Part shown: one piece after another, positions 10,801 through 21,169 of the stretch
Layout: each line of letters starts with the position of its first letter
How positions within the stretch are numbered: position 1 is the first letter of the stretch
Origin: Mesorhabditis belari
Taxonomy: Eukaryota; Nematoda; Chromadorea; Rhabditida; Rhabditidae
NCBI GenBank assembly: GCA_958450365.1
Contig: CAUEEP010000732.1
Location: forward strand, 2,721,001-2,785,000
DNA length: 64,000 bases
Reading direction: 5' to 3'
Position numbers and translations under genes: made by a program
Notes under the pieces: generated by a model
Databases searched by the model: none
What the model was told of the DNA's origin: nothing
What the model saw: only the letters and a program-made list of their open reading frames with translations

Positions 10801-12939
10801 CCATCAATTTTGCAATAAACAAGCCATTAATGTTTCAGAAACTAGTTACCAAAGAAGCGGTTGTCTTCATCGACCATGGGGTGAAAGTTGGGACAACTGC
10901 GCTCACCGCTAAACCGTACGGTGCCTGAAATAGATCAATTTTATAGTTCAATTCTTTTGTTTCAAATAATCTAAACCTATCCTTTTTTTTTAAACTAACC
11001 GCAACGAGAATCGAAATCAACCAAACAAGACCATAGAAAATTGAGGGTCCTGTTGAAGCGACACGCCTAAAAATAGAATAGAAAAATAGAATAGAAATAG
11101 AAACTTTAAATTTCTCTATTATTATTCTACTCTTTTAGCAAGAATATTACAGTGATTAGAGCTTGTAATCAATCTTAGCTTGATCATATCGATCTTAGCT
11201 TGATCATATCGATCTTAGATTGATCATATCGATCTTAGCTTGATCATATCGATCTTAGATTGATCAAATCGATCTTAGCTTAATCAAATCGATCTTAGCT
11301 TAATCAAATCGATCTTAGCTTAATCAAATCGATCTTAGATTGATCATATCGATCTTAGATTGATCATATCAATCTTACAATACTTTCTTTTAATAAAGTT
11401 TACCATTTGATTGGACACAACGTCAACAACACTCGATCAACAGCGATCAATGCGAGAGTGAGCGATGAGACGAAAGTGTTCGTCGCTTGCAGTGAAGCCA
11501 CCTTAAGAAAAGGATTCATTTGTGCTCTAGAATCGAATTTGTGTCATTTTGTGACAAAATTTTGCTCATTTTTAAGTTCAAAATTGAACCTGTACACTCT
11601 GTGCAACTTTTGCAGTTCAAAACTTCAAAATTCGGCTTTATTTTCAACCTTTAAACCTTTAAATCTTTAAATCTTTAAAGATATTCTGTTAAAGCTTAAC
11701 AAGCAAAAAAAACTTTTTATATATTTTTCAATAAGTTCAGCATCGATAAAACCCACAATTTTGCATAAATCCTCTCCAAAAGGCCAATAAAGATTGACGA
11801 ATAAATAGAGGGTAGCCGGAGCAGTGAATGAGCACAAAAGGAAATCAGAGATTGCGAGATTCACAATGAAACTGTAAATAGTAATTAGTTGAAATGTTTT
11901 GAAAACATTTCAAAAGTTACTGTAAGATATTTTGGCAAATTTCAATTTTAATCTATCCATCATTTATTTTGATTGTTAATTTGATTGTTATAACAACATT
12001 ATAACAATGTTATAACAACAACCTTCAAAAACCCTTTTTTTCTACTTAAAAACAGGAAAAACAATTGTTTTTTGGTTGAAAGATGAAATTTTATTCAAAA
12101 AATATTTCCTCTTTAAGTTTAAACTTTAAATTCTAATTACGTTGTTCTCAAAATTCTAAACAAATCTTTTCTAATGCATTGGATTCTATTTTTTTTCTTT
12201 CTTTCATTTAAAGATTCAGAAGAAAGAAAGTAACGAGGAAAGAAAGTAAAGAAGAAAGAATTCAGTGCACGAGAAAGGATTTGTGTTTACAATTTCAAGC
12301 ACAAAAGACATATTGGCTCATAAAAACTCACGCATTCCGAATATTTCTTAGCATAGGCGTCTTGAGAAAAGCGAGGAAAACCAAGAGATTCGCGAAGGCG
12401 CCAAACGAGCAAACGATTGCATACAAAATGACGATTGTCGAGGAATTGATTTGCGTGGACCAATAGTAGGAACTCTGAAAGAATTTGAATGGCTGTCAGG
12501 AAACAAGATACTTCTAAATTTCCTAAAGTTCTAGATCTTCTAAAGCTTCAGATCTTCTAAAGTCCTAGATCTTCTAAAACTTCTAGATTCTCTAAAGTTT
12601 CTAGATCTTCTAAAGCTTCTAGGTCTTCTAAAGCTTCCAGATCTTCTAAAGCTTCTAGGTCTTCTAAAGTTCTAGATCTTTTAAACCTTCTAGATATTCC
12701 AAAGCATTTCCCAGCTACGCAACCCGGTCTAGATCGTTACAACTTTGAGCCGGTTTACGGTATCTGGGGCATGAAAAAACGGTCATAAGCTTGCCTAACT
12801 ATAACCATTTCATAGCTCTATAACGATACCCTTTTCATAGCTCTATAACTATAACCATTTCATAGCTCTATAACCCTCAATAAAACCAACTTGTAACTCT
12901 TGGATTTCCTCGAAATACTCACAGCTCATCTTGATCCAT
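7829..12939 (-). CDS. Neuropeptide Y/F-type G protein-coupled receptor
   Basis: Eleven minus-strand exons join without a phase error: 12923-12939, 12332-12472, 11757-11871, 11404-11501, 11001-11049, 10850-10924, 9187-9283, 8809-8881, 8545-8610, 7999-8112, 7829-7937. They give 317 residues. Class A landmarks are all present: FANLL in TM1, NLAISD in TM2, WPFG-x-DLC before TM3, DRV at its end, an ECL2 cysteine (EHCDLEF), a basic third loop (RRRSIVQSKKR), AWAP in TM6, and NPIIY then NENFR after TM7. The LC-x-FT-x-P and YWPFG phrases are typical of NPY/NPF-like receptors, which couple peptides to G proteins at the plasma membrane. NSS near the N terminus is a likely glycosylation site. The stop overlaps a GTGAGT donor-like site, so an alternative longer tail is possible. 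Introns reach 1.5 kb and carry repeats. Confidence 0.88.
8195..8271 (+). repeat. tRNA-like sequence in a GPCR intron
   Basis: GTAGCGCAGTCGGCAGCG resembles an A box/D-arm, and CTGGGTTCGACTCCCGG is a perfect T-arm. The anticodon arm CTTGT...ACAAG encloses an 18-nt loop, so an intron would be needed. The acceptor strands (GTCAACG and CTGTGTC) pair poorly. It is antisense to the host receptor gene and is most likely a tRNA pseudogene or a SINE head. Confidence 0.5.
8942..9164. mobile_element. MITE family B copy inside the GPCR gene
   Basis: This is a full family B element with both TACCGTATTTTC-type ends, in the intron between the exons at 9187-9283 and 8809-8881. It lies only about 22 bp from the upper exon's donor site. 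Confidence 0.9.
9521..10203. repeat. 19-bp GC-rich minisatellite, about 36 copies
   Basis: The unit is GTGCTCAGGGGCAGCTCAG, almost perfectly conserved. Two units have one extra G and the last few are shortened to GTGCTCAG. Because 19 is not a multiple of 3 and the unit has no stop, all three plus-strand frames stay open for over 200 codons and encode the same peptide cycle. It lies antisense in the intron between receptor exons 10850-10924 and 9187-9283, so the long ORFs are artefacts. Confidence 0.95.
11166..11375. repeat. 20-bp minisatellite
   Basis: About ten units of GATCTTAGCTTGATCATATC and close variants lie in the GPCR intron between exons 11404-11501 and 11001-11049. GATC occurs twice per unit. 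Confidence 0.9.
12530..12715. repeat. 17-18-bp degenerate minisatellite
   Basis: Units of the type AGATCTTCTAAAGCTTCT lie in the first intron of the GPCR gene (between 12923 and 12472). Homogeneity is moderate. Confidence 0.85.
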
Positions 12940-14920
12940 TTCGCTGGATTCGAGCTCATCACTGAATAAAATAAAATTCAAAAAATTGAGCAATTTCAAA
13001 AAAATGACTGAAAAAAGAAAAACGAACTGAAAAAGAAAAAAGCTAATTGAAAATAATAACGAAAAATGACGCTGAGTGAAATGGGAAAGGGCATAATTAT
13101 TTAAGAATCAAAAAAAGTGAAAGACAAAGAATAAAAACAAGAAAAGTCACGTTTAGAACTAGAAATTGAATTGAATTGTTAGTTAGATTGAAGATAAAAT
13201 TATAGACAATTTTTGTTAGGTAATTAATAAATAAATGATGTCAGAAGGTGAACGCTTGAAAGAAATGAGGCCTTGGAAAAGTTCGTTAAGTCGGGGAAAA
13301 AATTTTAAAGTTCAAAATTTCAAGTACTTTTGAGTAGGGGTTGTTTCAATACTAATTTAGCTTTACCTTATCTAAAAAAGGCAGATTATGAGACACAGTT
13401 AATCCCTAAATCCGTTAGAAGCCAAGCCAAGCCAAGCCAAACCAAGCCAAGCCAAGCCAAACCAAACCAGGCTTGGATCTGAATTCTTAAAACTTTGAAA
13501 GTCTTGCTTAGAAGTCTTACAATTGGAAAATCTCTTTTGTAAATGCTTTCCAGAATAAAAAGCTAGAGACATTACATTAGAATTACATAGTTACATACTG
13601 TAAATACTGTAATAGCACCCAATCCCCCTCGTACAGTCGCGTAGTCGCAAAAGTTTTTAGTATTTAATTTTTTTCAAAGCGCCCTACTTCAAAGCCCGTA
13701 CTTTCAAAAATGCGTCTTCTCTATCAAAAAATAGCCCTGAATTTCAGCTATTTTTTGATACCTAAGCGCGCATTGTAGCATAAACCAGTGTCGAGAAAAA
13801 CTCGTCCAAAGCTAGACTACGCAACGCTCCGCACCGTCATTATGGGGGTGATGATGATGAGTGTGCACGTGGCTTTTTCGATCACAATCTAAATCCAATA
13901 AACGTTTATTGTCTATAGATCTAGATTAACAACTACCGTAAATACTGTAATAGCACCCAATCCCCCTCGTACAGTCGCGTAGTCGCAAAAGTTTTTAGTA
14001 TTAAATTTTTTTCAAAGCGCTCTACTTCAAGGCGCCCTACTTCAAAGCCCGTACTTTCAAAAAATGCGTCTTTGGTATCAAAAAATAGCTGAAATTCAGG
14101 GCTATTTTTTGATACCTACGCGCGCATTGTAGCATGAACCAGTGTCGAGAAAAACTCGTTCAAAAAAAACTCGAGAAAAACTCAAAGCTAGACTACGCAA
14201 CGCTCCGCACCGTCATTACGGGGGTGGGGTACTATTACAGTATTTACGGTAGTTACATAAAAAGTAGAGACATTACAATATTACAATAGTTATCAAAGTT
14301 TAAATGATTTTGTAAAATTGCTAAAGGAAAGTGTCGATTTCTGATGTTTTTTTTGCTGAGTTTCTAATTTGTAAAAGAAACTTTGATCTTTAGAAATTTG
14401 AAAAAAAACGTTTAAACGAATGTTTAAGAATAATTGAGTTGTACGGGGAGTGGCACAAATGTTTTCTTGAACAATAAAAGATCAAGGATTTGAATAAAAA
14501 GATGCAGATTGATCTCGAGTTTCATTTTGTGTGAGAGAGAGAAAAAGAGAGAAGAGATCATTTAAAAGAAATCTTCAACAAGACCCTTTTCGGATCAAAT
14601 TGCACAATCGGCTTCTCTGTTTTCTCAAAAATTTCGCTTCTCAAAAACGATCATTAGGTTTCTAGTAAAGATTTATAGAAAATTTCAAAAAATTTAAATT
14701 GAGAAGTATGCAATAGATACAATAGATCGGTAGACACTCCAGCTACAGTAATCAGCTACAGTAATCCTTACAAGTTACAGTAACCTAAGTAGCAGTGCTT
14801 AGCTACCGTAGCTACTTACGATTACTTACTAGAGATAGAAAGCAAATAAACCTAGTCACGAAAATCGTCTTCAAATCGCCACTAGCAGAAACAAAACAGT
14901 TTTTTATGGAGGGTCTTTTG
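12940..14920. other. Gene-poor upstream region of the GPCR
   Basis: No coding exon is recognised. The region contains a CAAGC-type repeat (about 13420-13470) and two family A MITEs. One is truncated on the right (13592-13850, ending at GGGGGTGATGATGATGAG) and one is complete (13934-14251). The promoter of the receptor should lie in the first part of this stretch, but no element can be named. Confidence 0.5.
13934..14251. mobile_element. MITE family A, full copy
   Basis: This copy has both TACCGTAAATACTGTAATAG-type ends and two internal duplications (GCGCCCTACTTCAA and AAAACTCG motifs repeated). Confidence 0.85.
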
Positions 14921-15244
14921 GACAGCCTCTTGGTTAAGTGGTTAGCGTCGCCATCCATAGGTGTTAACCGGGAAGCCCCCAGCGGTTCGACTCCGGGCTC
15001 CGACTAGTGAGTCTTTTTTCTTGACCTTTTTCTTTTTCAAAAAGATTATTCAAGTCATTCTTGTGCTTTAAATAAATATTCATTAAAAATTTCGATATAA
15101 AAATTTGTTTCTAACAAGAAAATGTGGTCAGTGAAGCGTATGATTTGAATGGGAATTACAAGGGCTTCACTGAAAAGAAGTCTTTTTGTGTCTTTACTTA
15201 CAAGGGCTTCACTGAAAAAGTCTTCACTGAAAATACCCTATATA

Positions 15245-15783
15245 CAGGGTGCGTCATAATTATTGCAACAAGAGAGTTCAAAGACCGTTTTAAAGAAGAA
15301 TCGGATGTCATGGGCGTGTAAAGCCAATAATAATCAAAATTGGACCTTCATGCAAGATGGAGCTCCAGCTCACACGAAGAAGACGGTTCAGGACTGGTGT
15401 GTGGCCAACTTTCCCTCAGTGATCACCAAAGATGAATGGCCTCCAAACTCACCGGATCTCAATGTGATGGACTTTTCCATTTGGACAATCTTAGAGGCTA
15501 ATGTCTGCTCTCGAAAACACACAAGTTTGGATTCTTTGAAGAAGTCTTTGACCAAAGGATGGAAGGCGACTCCTCAAGATGACATTCGGGCCGCAGTGGA
15601 GGCATATCCGAACCGATTAAGGGCTGTTACCAAGGCAAAAGGCGGTCATATCGAATGATCTCTTGTTTCTCCTTATTTGTTACTGTTAAATAAAGCTATT
15701 TCTGTTTAAAAATCTTCTTCCAGTGAAACTTCTTGGTGTGCAATGCCTTGAGTATCTTGTTGCAATAATTATGACGCACCCTG
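15245..15783 (+). mobile_element. Internally deleted DD37D mariner-type transposon
   Basis: The terminal inverted repeats are CAGGGTGCGTCATAATTATT followed by GCAAC, with the exact inverse at the right, flanked by TA on both sides. The element is 539 bp. The matching copy-1 repeat reads straight through the same point (near 4740-4750), which defines the empty site. Only the C-terminal third of the transposase remains, so it cannot move by itself. Confidence 0.93.
15263..15658 (+). pseudogene. Truncated DD37D transposase
   Basis: The remaining ORF holds FMQDGAPAHT with the second catalytic Asp and WPPNSPDLN-x-MDFSIW with the third. I count 37 residues between these two aspartates, the DD37D spacing of the maT/mori branch of Tc1/mariner enzymes. 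The DNA-binding helix-turn-helix region and the first catalytic Asp are missing, and the frame in front of FMQDG is unrelated sequence up to the left terminal repeat. The C terminus looks complete (ends KGGHIE). Confidence 0.9.
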
Positions 15784-15964
15784 TAAACTAGAAAAATTAT
15801 AGAATTAAATAAATTTTCTAGTTATTTTTGAAAATCAAGGCGATAATTTTCAAGTCATAATCAAGATAATCAATTCAATTCTGATATTATTCAATGAGAA
15901 ACCCCAAGGCTCAATCAATGATACAAAAAAATTGAGCTGATCGAATGGAAATTATATATATATA

Positions 15965-16600
15965 TATATGCTTTATTCAGGGAATAGAAGCGAATCAGAT
16001 AATCATAACCGCATATATTCCTACAATACTTTCGCAAAAAAGAAAGAAAACTAAAAATATAACAGTAAGACTACAGTTAGGAAACACAGGTACAAAAAGA
16101 TTAACGAATAGGGCAGATTTGACATGGCAATAAGATCTATTTCGTTTACAGATACTTTCAATTTTCCTACAGACGAGAAGCTACCAGACGGGAGCTTCTC
16201 GTCTGTGGGAAAATTCATTTATCTGTAAGCGAAACGAACGAACGGACTATCTAAAATATTATTCCAAATCCTACTCATACGGTCCGCAAAAGAATGATAA
16301 AGGGAGAGATGCTGGGAACCGACCGAAATTTTGATAAGAATCACTACGTTTACTTCTAGGACTACGTGTACTTCCACAATTTTGAATTTTCCTACAGACG
16401 AGAAGATACCGGACGGGAGCTGATTCCAAACCCTACTAATACGGTTCGTAAAAGAATGATAAAGGAAAAGATGATGGAGATGGAAATCGACCGAAATTTG
16501 ATAAGGATCACTACGTTTACTTCTAGAAATTTTCACAATTTTCAAGAGTGTGATTTCAAACTCTTTGTGAGGGGATCAGAAAGGAGAGGCATTCCATAGG
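15965..16600 (-). pseudogene. Non-LTR retrotransposon C-terminal fragment with internal duplication
   Basis: Minus-strand frames encode two successive versions of the LINE end motif: YHSFTNRISRVWNQLPSGI, then YHSFADRMSRIWNNI. Each follows a copy of a SKRSD/NVVILIKISV-type segment, so about 150 bp has been tandemly duplicated. One copy carries a single-base frameshift. Its 3' end (AATAAAGCATATA) abuts the SINE-like repeat at 15960. Confidence 0.65.
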
Positions 16601-16969
16601 CCTGACAGGCTCTATGTCTATGTCACCTATGTCAGGCATAGGCCTGATTTGACATGGCAATAACCGTAATCCAGCTAATCTTAACTGAATACCTTAATCA
16701 AAAGAAAATTGTCAAGACAAACAAGTACAATAAGAAAAGAAAGAAAAAGAAACATTTGTGTTTTGATTTTTTTTGACTCAAATCAATCCCAAGAGAGGAA
16801 TTTTTCAAACTTTTTCTTTTGTTTATAAAGAAATTTCAGAAAAACTCTTAAAAATCCCTAATGAAGTCACACATTTTCTGAATCATACAAAAGAAAGGAT
16901 CTAAAAGGAAAACAATTTAATGAAAAAAAAAGAAGAAAAACTAATCCGTTTCTTTTGTTAAAATTTCTT

Positions 16970-17375
16970 GGGGTAGACTAATTTCCGCATTTTTTTTTTT
17001 TTTTTTTTTGCGCAACTTACCATAGCTTTCTTCTAAGTGGGCCAATCTTTACGATGTTGGTTTCATTTTGTAGATCTCAATAAGTGCAACAAAATGGAAC
17101 CAAAAGCATAAAGATTGACCGACTTAGAAGAAAGTTATGGCGAGTTGCGCAAACGACCCAGTTTCGCAAATGATCCTGTTGCGCAAAAAAAGTTGCGGAA
17201 ACTAGCCTACCCCAGGTTTTAAAAAAAAAATCATTTTTTACATTGGAAGCGATTTTTTGAGATCACTTATTGAGATCTACAAAATAACACCAAAACATAA
17301 AGATTGACCCACTTAGAAGAAAGTTATGGTGAGTTGCGCAAAAAAAAATTGCGAAAATTATCCTATACCAATTTC
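16970..17375. mobile_element. MITE family D, one complete and one partial copy
   Basis: The complete copy (16970-17213) starts GGGGTAGACTAATTTCCGCA and ends TGCGGAAACTAGCCTACCCC, with inverted GTTGCGCAA and CATAACTTTCTTCTAAGTGG motifs inside. A half copy follows at about 17265-17375. Related copies are at 41396-41781 and, in fragments, 49122-49215. Confidence 0.85.
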
Positions 17376-18060
17376 TTTAAGGAAAATTTTGATTTTCTTT
17401 TTAAAAGAGAAAATTTTTTTAAATTTGAAAATGCCTGTCTTTTTTGGTGTTTTGGTACAACTAGATATTTTGGTTAATTGAAAGTTTTGAATCTGAAAAG
17501 CTGGGTATTTAAATCGTTTGTTTTTTGAGTCTAGACGAAATCAGCCTACAAAGGAAGGTGGCAGAAGAAGATGCAATGGAAGGTGGTAGAAGATGCAATG
17601 GAAGATGGCAGAAGAAGATGTAATAGAAGCTGGCTGAAGAAGATGCAATGGAAGATGGTAATGACATGCTGAGACTTCAAATCGAAACTAGAATTACCTA
17701 TGTTTCGAGGAAGTTCTTTGATCTAATGAAGAAAGATTAAGTCTACGAGATGGGATTTGAGAATAGTAATGAAAAGGGAAAGAGCGGAGGAGAGGACGAG
17801 ATCGAACAGCTGACCATCCCCTCCCCTTCCCCTCCCCTTATCCCTTTCCTTTCTTCTCAATCACTTCATTACTCATCAACCTCACATCACAATGGCAAGG
17901 AAGCGAATAACAAAAACTTAGCTACCGTAGTTTTTCTAGTAAAAGACCAGTCTAACTATAAGCCAAATTTAGTTTTAACTTTACAACCTTTGTCTACATT
18001 GAAGGGTAAGTTTCTTTGAGAAACCAATGAGAAATCACTGGAACAGAAGTGAGACTGGAA
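17376..18060. other. No gene recognised
   Basis: The stretch contains a short imperfect AAGATGCAATGGAAGATGG repeat (about 17560-17660). An open frame at 17750-18019 has Ser/Pro-rich, low-complexity sequence and no splice or family support. Confidence 0.4.
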
Positions 18061-18067
18061 TAGATCT

Positions 18068-18880
18068 ATGCTAAATGGTTGGCTAAATAGTTGGCTATAT
18101 AACTGGCTATATGGTTGGCTAAATATTAGGTTGATGCAAAAGTCTTTTTCATTTTTTTCGTACTTCTTTTGAAAAATAACAAAGTCATCAATTAACCTAT
18201 GGTTTGCTCTAAATGAAAAGTGTTTATTGTTCAATTTCCCATCTTTTTAAGTCAATTTGGGTTCACTTTCAAGCAAATTCGAGAGTGAAAACGGGTTTTT
18301 CATAAAAATCTATAAAAACCTCTATAAAGAAATTGGCTGAATCAATTTCTCTGAAAATCTGAAAAAATATCTAACTTTTTGTGCTCTATCTTTTATTTAT
18401 TAACATCAAGATTGGTTTCCTTAGCTAAAGCGTCTAAAATGCATCATCGAGCCGTCGCCTTTTTTGACTACCCGACTTCAGGCTCTCAAAAAAATCTAGA
18501 CATAAGACATTTTAAACTCGTTTTAATGTCATTTTGCAGAAAAATAATTGGCCTTTCGAATGCAATAAACCGTTGTTCAATTGGTGCATTTGTTACTTTT
18601 TAACGGAAGTACGAAAAAAATGAAAAAGACTTTTGCATCAACCTAATAGTTGGCTATATGGTTAGCTAAATGGTTGGCTATATAGCTGGCTATATGGCTG
18701 GCTAAATAGTTGGCTAAATGGTTGGCTATATAACTGCTAAATCGTTGGCTGAATAGTTGGCTGTATAGCTGGCTATATGGCTGGCTATATGGCTGGCTAT
18801 ATGGCTGGCTAAATAGTTAGCTAAATAGTTGGCTAAATGGCTAGTAAATGGCTAGCTAAATAGCTGGCTAACGAGCTTGA
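18068..18880. repeat. GGCTAWATRGTT minisatellite split by a transposon
   Basis: Units of GGCTATATGGTT and GGCTAAATAGTT (10-12 bp) occur at 18068-18125 and again at 18647-18880, on either side of the mariner-type element at 18126-18646. Confidence 0.9.
18126..18646. mobile_element. Mariner-type non-autonomous element, 521 bp
   Basis: The inverted ends read TTAGGTTGATGCAAAAGTCT, continuing TTTTCATTTTTTTCGTACTTC, flanked by TA. TTAGGTTG is the classic mariner terminal start. The target is a minisatellite unit, so the pre-insertion sequence AAATAGTTGG is known. No transposase is encoded. Confidence 0.92.
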
Positions 18881-19884
18881 CCCGTAAATAATAGATTGGT
18901 CAACTAAAAATAACGATAATTGCTTTTTGAAGGGCTTGTAGTGTTTCCTAAAACTTGCCAACAGAAAAACACTACCGTAACCTTATTCTTTATCTTTCAG
19001 TAAACGTAAGACAAATTAGAAAAAACCCTCACGAAATCAGAAAAACTCTAGATATCTAAATTATTGAAAAAATTCGATGCAAGATTACGATAGTTTACGG
19101 AAATTTTCGAAAACTCAGAACTAAATCTAAAAGCTTCATCTGCAACTTTGCAAATTCATCTTTTAAAGAATTCAATGGTAAGCTCGATCTAGCACTACAG
19201 ACAGAGAAATTTGTCTAGAAATGAGTACCAGGAAGGAGAACACACAGTTAAACTGTAATTTTCACCCACACAGCACAAATCGGGGAGCAAAAAGGAAAAG
19301 ATTAGCAGAGAATTAGATTAGCAAGAAAAGAAGAGATGTCTGTAAATAAATTGATGGTCATTGTTGAGATGTTGAGAAGAATTGAGATGGGTGAATGGGG
19401 GAAAAGGAGGGACTCATTCTCCCTCTAATTTGTCCCTTTCATTGACGAGATTTTGGGGGATTTGTTCCCTCGATTTATTGCTCTTAATCTCGTTGATCAA
19501 GCACTAGCAAAGAACTTTAGCATGTCAATTTGCTGTTCAAAGGTCTTAAAGAAATTTCAGCAAGCCAGATCAGGATATTTTTGAAGTGAAAATCGTTTTA
19601 GCTAAGCTAACCTGATAAACTCATGCGTAATTTTCATTTAGAAAAAATTTCGCGTCATTTTTGAGCGTACAATCGCGTAGTCGTTAACTGTTTTAGTGAT
19701 AATTTAATCAAAATTCAAAGATAAACTAAACTATTATAGTCATTTGATAGCTCTGAATCTTCTCTTAAAAACTAATAAAAAGTTACCGAGAACTTTCTGC
19801 AAAATAATCTAAACTTGAGAAAATAATCGTTATTAGTTTTTTATCGTTGTGAATGTGTTAAGATTATTTTTCTCTTGAGTCAAT

Positions 19885-20140
19885 TTACTTATTAACTTGC
19901 TTATAGACTTGCTTGTAGACTTGCTTGTAGACTTGCTTGTAGACTTGCTTGTAGACTTGCTTGTAGACTTGCTTGTAGACTTGCTTGTAGACTTGCTTGT
20001 AGACTTGCTTGTAGACTTGCTTGTAGACTTGCTTGTAGACTTGCTTGTAGACTTGCTTGTAGACTTGCTTGTAGACTTGCTTGTAGACTTGCTTGTAGAC
20101 TTGCTTGTAGACTTGCTTGTAGACTTGCTTATAAACTTTT
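19885..20140. repeat. 12-bp minisatellite ACTTGCTTGTAG
   Basis: About 20 nearly perfect copies. The unit length is a multiple of 3 and it lacks stops in several frames, which produces three overlapping long open frames (KSTS, KQVY and LVDL cycles). No start context, splice site or codon drift supports a real gene. Confidence 0.95.
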
Positions 20141-20406
20141 TCAAACATCTGGGCACTCTAAAGCTTGTCCCGACTAGAAGTAATCAACAAATAACTCAAA
20201 CAATTGTTGTAAATAAAGATTTAGTTGCTTTACAGTAGTCGGGAAACGATTTAGAGTGGATAACGAGCTGATTTAGGTCATTGAATTGATCCAACTTGTC
20301 GGATGGGATCAATTCGATTTGTCTAATTGAATGACTGATGAATGGCAGCTAATGACAAAAAACTGAATTCATATTGAATGACAAAAGCTTGCTTAGTTAA
20401 GTTAAG

Positions 20407-20505
20407 CTTTTTTTTGTTTAGTAGATTGATTACTGTTTAGTAGATTGATTACTGTTTAGTAGATTGATTACTGTTTAGTAGATTGATTACTGTTTAGTAG
20501 ATTGA
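20407..20505. repeat. 19-bp tandem repeat, five copies
   Basis: The unit is TGTTTAGTAGATTGATTAC, five near-identical copies. Confidence 0.9.
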
Positions 20506-21169
20506 TTACTTACTTTTTTGATTTTAGTTAACTGGAAAAGCATTACGATTCGAACAAAAGGAAAAGCATTTCTTGAAATCTATATTTATCCCCAAAATCT
20601 TATTTATATTTACACTCGTTTACCCATTTCAATTAGCTAATAAGTTTTTCAGATACTTTTCTTTTTGATTTCTTTTTGATGCCCACGTCTACTAGATCAA
20701 TACATACGAATGATCAATCAATAAAACTGTAATAGTAGCCCCCGTCACCTAAAGATGTGTCGCGTAGTCGAAGTTTACACTCAAAGAACCGCTCACATCT
20801 CGGCGCCCAGACATTTGTTTGAGCGCGCTTAGGTATCAAAATAAAGTCGAGAGAATGGGTGATCAAAATAAACTAGAGAGATCAATTTGCATTTGAGTAT
20901 GATCATCCCCAAAAAAAAAAAAAACTCTGTACATAATGGCGTATTTGTGACTTGTTTTGGAGACGATTTTAAATGTAAATCAAACCGAATTCAAAATCGA
21001 ATTTTAAAGTTTATTTGTAAATTTAAAATTTAAAAAGAAATTTGATACAAAACGATGCTAATTTTGCAGGGTTTTTCATTTCAAAGTAGAACACAAAGTA
21101 GATGCAAAACTCGATGAAATGAGTGATTTCTTAATTGTCTGTACCAAAACTTCTTTACAAAGCTTCAAT

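Larger units (their letters stand above)
14921..15960 (+). repeat. SINE-like repeat, copy 2, carrying a mariner insertion
   Basis: A tRNA-like head (GTTAAGTGGTTAGCG and GGTTCGACTCCGGGCTCC, 14930-15003) is followed by about 400 bp of body matching 4551-5000 in inverse. The body is split by the transposon at 15245-15783 and ends in (TA)n. A short internal duplication of GGGCTTCACTGAAAA is specific to this copy. Confidence 0.65.
18881..21165. other. Gene-poor stretch with minisatellites
   Basis: Apart from the arrays at 19885-20140 and 20407-20505, I see AT-rich DNA without coding exons. A decayed family A MITE relic lies near 20717-20850 (ACTGTAATAGTAGCCCCCGTC, GAGCGCGCTTAGGTATCAAA). Confidence 0.45.

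Noticed and set aside
19833..20238. Long KSTS/KQVY/LVDL repeat ORFs on both strands
   Set aside because: These are by-products of a 12-bp minisatellite; there is no start context, splice pattern or codon variation.
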